In this document: piece after piece, positions 60,991 through 64,000 of the stretch
How positions within the stretch are numbered: the first letter of the stretch is position 1
Layout: each line of letters starts with the position of its first letter
Assembly (NCBI GenBank): GCA_008638375.1
Contig: CM018036.1
Location: 15,146,651-15,210,650, forward strand
Direction: 5' to 3'
Length of the DNA stretch: 64,000 nt
Source of the DNA: Nyssa sinensis
Lineage: Eukaryota; Streptophyta; Magnoliopsida; Cornales; Nyssaceae
Translations under genes and position numbers: made by a program
The notes under the pieces: model-generated
The model's database searches: none
Seen by the model: the letters and a program-made list of their open reading frames with translations, nothing else
Told to the model about the DNA's origin: nothing

Positions 60991-62017
60991 CCTTTTTTTT
61001 TTTTGCCCCCACTCTCAAGTAAAATCCTGGCTCCATCGCTATGGACATGACGAGGACTAATGGGCATATTGAGGATAATCACAGCCTTAAAAAGGAAGAA
61101 AAAACGAGCCTACAAGTGCTGCTTTCAAGTGGGCTAAGCCTAAATAATTAAGTAAAAATAAATAAAAATCCCTTGGGAATCAAATAAATAAACTAACAGT
61201 CATTGGATTGGTACACCCTGTAACCTTCAGTGCCACCTTTTCAGATTATTATATAATTACTTTTAATTAATTTTTTATACGACGAGAGAGGGGATCAAAC
61301 CTACCCCAATTATACAGGAAATGACCATTCGTACAACTAGTATGATATTCGTTTCTCTAGGATTATTCTACATGGAAGAATCCGATTTGAAGTAGAAGTT
61401 GGTTGATTCAATCTCAGTTGTGGTGGTTGGATCTTATTCATCCTAGGTGTCAAGTTCTTAGTATCTTTTCTTGCAGGAGCAGCTGCTGTTATGGACGTAT
61501 ATAGCTTTTCAAGTTTGTTGGATTCCTGAATTCTGCTATTTCTTTTAGTGTTTATTGGCTCTTTGGGAGATTTCTTTTTGCCTTTCTGCTGCATTGGTTG
61601 TGGTGGTAGCATATGATTGATTTCTTGATTGGTGTCAAATTGATTAGGATGATGAGGCTAGTTAGCAATGATATTTATAGCACTTCATCCTTTTTGATGT
61701 CCTTGTTTGTATCACTTGTACAACCTTTGTTTCATTAATAATATTCCTTTTTCTTTTGCTGATAAAAAAAAGACACATCTATTTTTAAAATTATATATTT
61801 TAATGTCTAATGCACACATTGTTATCTGAATAATGCATTCACAATGGAATATGGTTAGGTTACTATTCATTCCATTTAAAATCCTCAATATAAAACTATA
61901 TAAAATAAAAAAATTTAGTATCATGCAAGTGAATATTATATAAATATAAATAAGGTAAATATAAAACTATTTAATTTTCTAGATGCTATTATGTTTAATT
62001 ATTTGTGTGTGCCTGTT

Positions 62018-62050
<33 letters not shown>

Positions 62051-62077
62051 CAGGTAAATCTAAAATAATTTAGTAGT
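60991..62077. other. intergenic, possible LINE 3' tail
   Basis: No gene is supported. The segment ending TTTGTTTCATTAATAATATT and CCTTTTTCTTTTGCTGATAAAAAAAA (about 61720-61772) resembles the 3' end of plant L1-type LINEs with a short poly(A), but I see no reverse transcriptase. A TG/TA microsatellite lies at 62010-62050. Confidence 0.4.
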
Positions 62078-62762
62078 TGATATACCACAAACAGACACAC
62101 CAATCACTTTGAGACATGTGTGCCCACTGAGTTAACAAATCTCGATCCTACAGAGCTGACAATTTCGATCATACAGAACAGCCACAAGCCTTCAGGGTAT
62201 TCTCATATATGTCTATCATACAGAGCAGCCACAAGCCTTCAGGGCATTCTTATTTATATATCATTCAGAGCCGATAAACTCGGTCATACAGTGCAGATGA
62301 AGCCTTCAAGACATTCTCATGTATACATCTTCCAGACCTCCCATTCTGGACAATATTTATTCAACACTTCATATGGATCCAACCTTATGGTTTCCTTAAC
62401 AACTGTCAAGCGGGGAATAAGGAAACGGTCTTCAAGGCGGAAACTACTATTTATAGTTATCTCCATCTACGACTCAAGGCTCCAGAAGGTAACTGCAATC
62501 TCCGATGATCATATCCCTATATTCATGGCATCGAATCCTAATCAACTTAGGAAAGCCACGGCTTATATATTAAACCCTAGAGGTACGCTTTTACTTTCAT
62601 GCTCATTCTTTGGCTTTCGATACAGTCTTTCAATTCTCTTACTTACTTAAGCATCGGAGCGGCTACCTGCCGGAGCCAATCCGGTGGTCCTCTGATCATC
62701 TCTCTGAGTATTCTACAGGTCACGGAGCCCACACGTGTTGCGAGTCAAAAAGTGCAGCATCA
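62078..62762 (+). repeat. 5' LTR of a Ty3/gypsy element
   Basis: Right end GTGCAGCATCA is set by the PBS that follows. The left end TGATATACCACAAACAG is my best guess, since the partner LTR lies outside the window. Internal repeats read CATACAGA(A/G)CAGCCACAAG followed by CCTTCAGGG(T/C)ATTCT (62172 and 62217, with a weaker copy near 62285). TATATATTAA (62564-62573) is a likely TATA box. Confidence 0.6.
62564..62573 (+). promoter_or_regulatory. TATA box in the gypsy LTR
   Basis: TATATATTAA followed by ACCCTAGAGG, about 275 bp upstream of the gag ATG and inside the LTR. Confidence 0.5.
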
Positions 62763-62765
62763 GTT

Positions 62766-62783
62766 TGGCGCCGTCTGTGGGAA
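62766..62783 (+). promoter_or_regulatory. primer-binding site of the gypsy element
   Basis: TGGCGCCGTCTGTGGGAA, a PBS wording common in plant Ty3/gypsy elements of the Tat group; it fixes the LTR end at about 62762. Confidence 0.75.
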
Positions 62784-62839
62784 CGACTAATCTCCAAGTG
62801 CTCTATTCATAAACTCATCTTTTTCCCCACCGGAAAACC

Positions 62840-64000
62840 ATGGCACCAAATCTCCGACCACGACAGAATGCTCAGAATGCGCAAAACGCTCAGCGTCAGC
62901 CGCCTGCTTCTCGCACAAAGGGACCAGCGGCCAACCCTATGCGACAAGAAATCGAAGCAATAAAACGACACAATGAACTGGTGCAGGAGCAATTGCTGGC
63001 CATCACTAGAACGCTGGCAACGCTCACGCAGAACCAAGCGGCGGCTTCTCCTAGCCCGCCGGTCAACTTCGTTGCGGGAACGCAACCTCCTGTTGCCACG
63101 GAGGACGAAGAACTTCGTGGGCAGGCCCCAACCAACCTGCCTGGGCACCCCTCAAGCGTTGCTCGTGCTGGCCGAGATCCACAGCCATCAACAGTTCCTG
63201 GCTGGGGAACATCCGCTTTCGTTTCCGACGTGCATTACCGAAGCACTACTCGAGCCCCAACTCCTAGGGTTTCGGGAGCACCGCCGGCACCGCAGGAACC
63301 TTATCATGCAGCACCAGTCCCTCCGGTTCAGATTCCTCCTCCGTCCGAAGGGCGTACTCCACCCTACTACCCTGAAGTCGAGGCTGTCAAGCAGGGTTCA
63401 CAAGATGTCAGACTCAGAGACCCGCAAAGGGTAGAGGAAATTGCTGAGTCTATAGACCGGACAATCGGCTTGAGAGGACCTCAGAACCCTCCAGAGCAAG
63501 ACGAACTGGCCAGGCTGCTCGAAAGACTGGCCACTCCGTTCACTCACGCTATCATGTCAGAAGAGAGGCCCAGAAAGTTCATGGTGCCCAAGTTCACTCT
63601 CTACGACGGATCTGGAGATCTAGGAGATCACCTTTCTCATTATCAACATACGATGGCCCTTCACGGAGCTTCGAATGCTTTCATATGCCGGACGTTCATC
63701 ACCAGCTTAAAGCGAATTGCTCTGAAGTGGTTCCACAACCTCCCTCCGAACTCCGTTACCAGCTTCTATGAGCTCGGTAGGCAGTTCTTGGACAGGTTTA
63801 TGACCAGCAGGAGGCTCAGAAGGGGGCCAGAATTCCTGCTGAACGTTAAGCAGACCAGGGAGGAATCCCTCCGAGCCTACATTGCACGCTTCAACACCGA
63901 ACTCACTGAGATCACGGATTGCAGCCCGAAATTCCTTGTAGCAGCCCTTACAACCGGGCTTGCCCAAGGTGGGCTCAGAGATTCCTTGACAAAGAGCCCT
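62840..64000 (+). CDS. Ty3/gypsy gag polyprotein, 5' part, open to the window edge
   Basis: From ATG 62840 (ACCATGG context) the frame is open for all 387 codons to the window end. The N-terminus is MAPNLRPRQNAQNAQ, with a coiled-coil-like MRQEIEAIKRHNELVQEQLL and a long Pro/Ala-rich linker (about residues 80-200). The capsid region begins near residue 245: RPRKFMVPKFTLYDGSGD, HLSHYQHTMALHG, LKRIALKWFHNLPPNSVTSF, LGRQFLDRFMTSR and EESLRAYIARFNTEL. These are retrotransposon gag (PF03732-type) signatures. Gag builds the cytoplasmic particle that carries element RNA. It lies 78 bp after the PBS. Unlike every other element gene here it has no visible lesion, suggesting a young copy; the Tat/Athila-side lineage is inference. 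Confidence 0.88.
   Translation, partial: MAPNLRPRQNAQNAQNAQRQPPASRTKGPAANPMRQEIEAIKRHNELVQEQLLAITRTLATLTQNQAAASPSPPVNFVAGTQPPVATEDEELRGQAPTNLPGHPSSVARAGRDPQPSTVPGWGTSAFVSDVHYRSTTRAPTPRVSGAPPAPQEPYHAAPVPPVQIPPPSEGRTPPYYPEVEAVKQGSQDVRLRDPQRVEEIAESIDRTIGLRGPQNPPEQDELARLLERLATPFTHAIMSEERPRKFMVPKFTLYDGSGDLGDHLSHYQHTMALHGASNAFICRTFITSLKRIALKWFHNLPPNSVTSFYELGRQFLDRFMTSRRLRRGPEFLLNVKQTREESLRAYIARFNTELTEITDCSPKFLVAALTTGLAQGGLRDSLTKSP

Noticed and set aside
61337..61612. Minus-strand 91-codon basic frame
   Set aside because: No recognisable domain and no promoter or splice context; it lies beside a possible LINE 3' tail on the other strand.

Overview
This is plant nuclear DNA, almost certainly from a flowering plant. 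It is AT-rich, has plant-type GT-AG introns, Ty1/copia and Ty3/gypsy retrotransposons, a CACTA (En/Spm) DNA transposon and plant MITEs. I cannot name the species. Host genes are sparse. At the left are three exons encoding the C-terminus of the phenylalanyl-tRNA synthetase beta chain (2814-4628). At 52.3-53.8 kb is a strictosidine-synthase-like gene disabled by one frameshift and one nonsense codon. Most of the rest is nested transposable elements, whose order can be read from exact target-site duplications (TSDs).

Left block (5.4-27.1 kb): a decayed plus-strand copia fragment (5.45-7.55 kb) abuts a large minus-strand copia element of SIRE-like build. Its parts are a 3' LTR (7552-9124), a second gene downstream of pol with its own TATA promoter (9.7-17.4 kb), RNase H/RT/integrase/protease (17.9-21.0 kb), gag (21.6-26.25 kb), a primer-binding site (26292-26306) and a 5' LTR truncated at about 27073. 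Three TG...CA sequences of 2.7-3.7 kb, which look like solo LTRs, were inserted into it, each with a perfect 5-bp TSD (CAGTT, TCAAG, TCGGG). A MULE-type MITE with a 9-bp TSD follows (27118-27639).

Central block (27750-46985): one 19.2-kb CACTA transposon bounded by CACTACAA ends and an AAT target duplication, with GCGACGC subterminal repeats at both ends. On the minus strand it carries a promoter and leader exon, a broken TNP2-type transposase and the C-terminal exon of a second CACTA protein. In what looks like that gene's last intron, a satellite-like tandem array of a 161-bp unit has expanded to more than 60 visible copies. A fourth solo-LTR-like insertion and a 100-N assembly gap interrupt the array. 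This array is the most unusual feature of the window: a satellite growing inside a transposon, with internal segmental duplications and an inverted repeat in each unit.

Right block (47-64 kb): AT-rich spacer; a small LTR-type element (49562-51837) containing a 1.75-kb non-autonomous LTR retrotransposon (49859-51606) whose LTRs carry a duplicated primer-binding-like segment; the strictosidine-synthase-like pseudogene; a foldback element; a copia element with ~160-bp LTRs that lacks gag (56855-60985); and the 5' LTR, primer-binding site and open gag frame of a Ty3/gypsy element running off the right edge (62078-64000).

All boundaries, TSDs and frames were read by eye. Family assignments come from motif recognition, with no database search.
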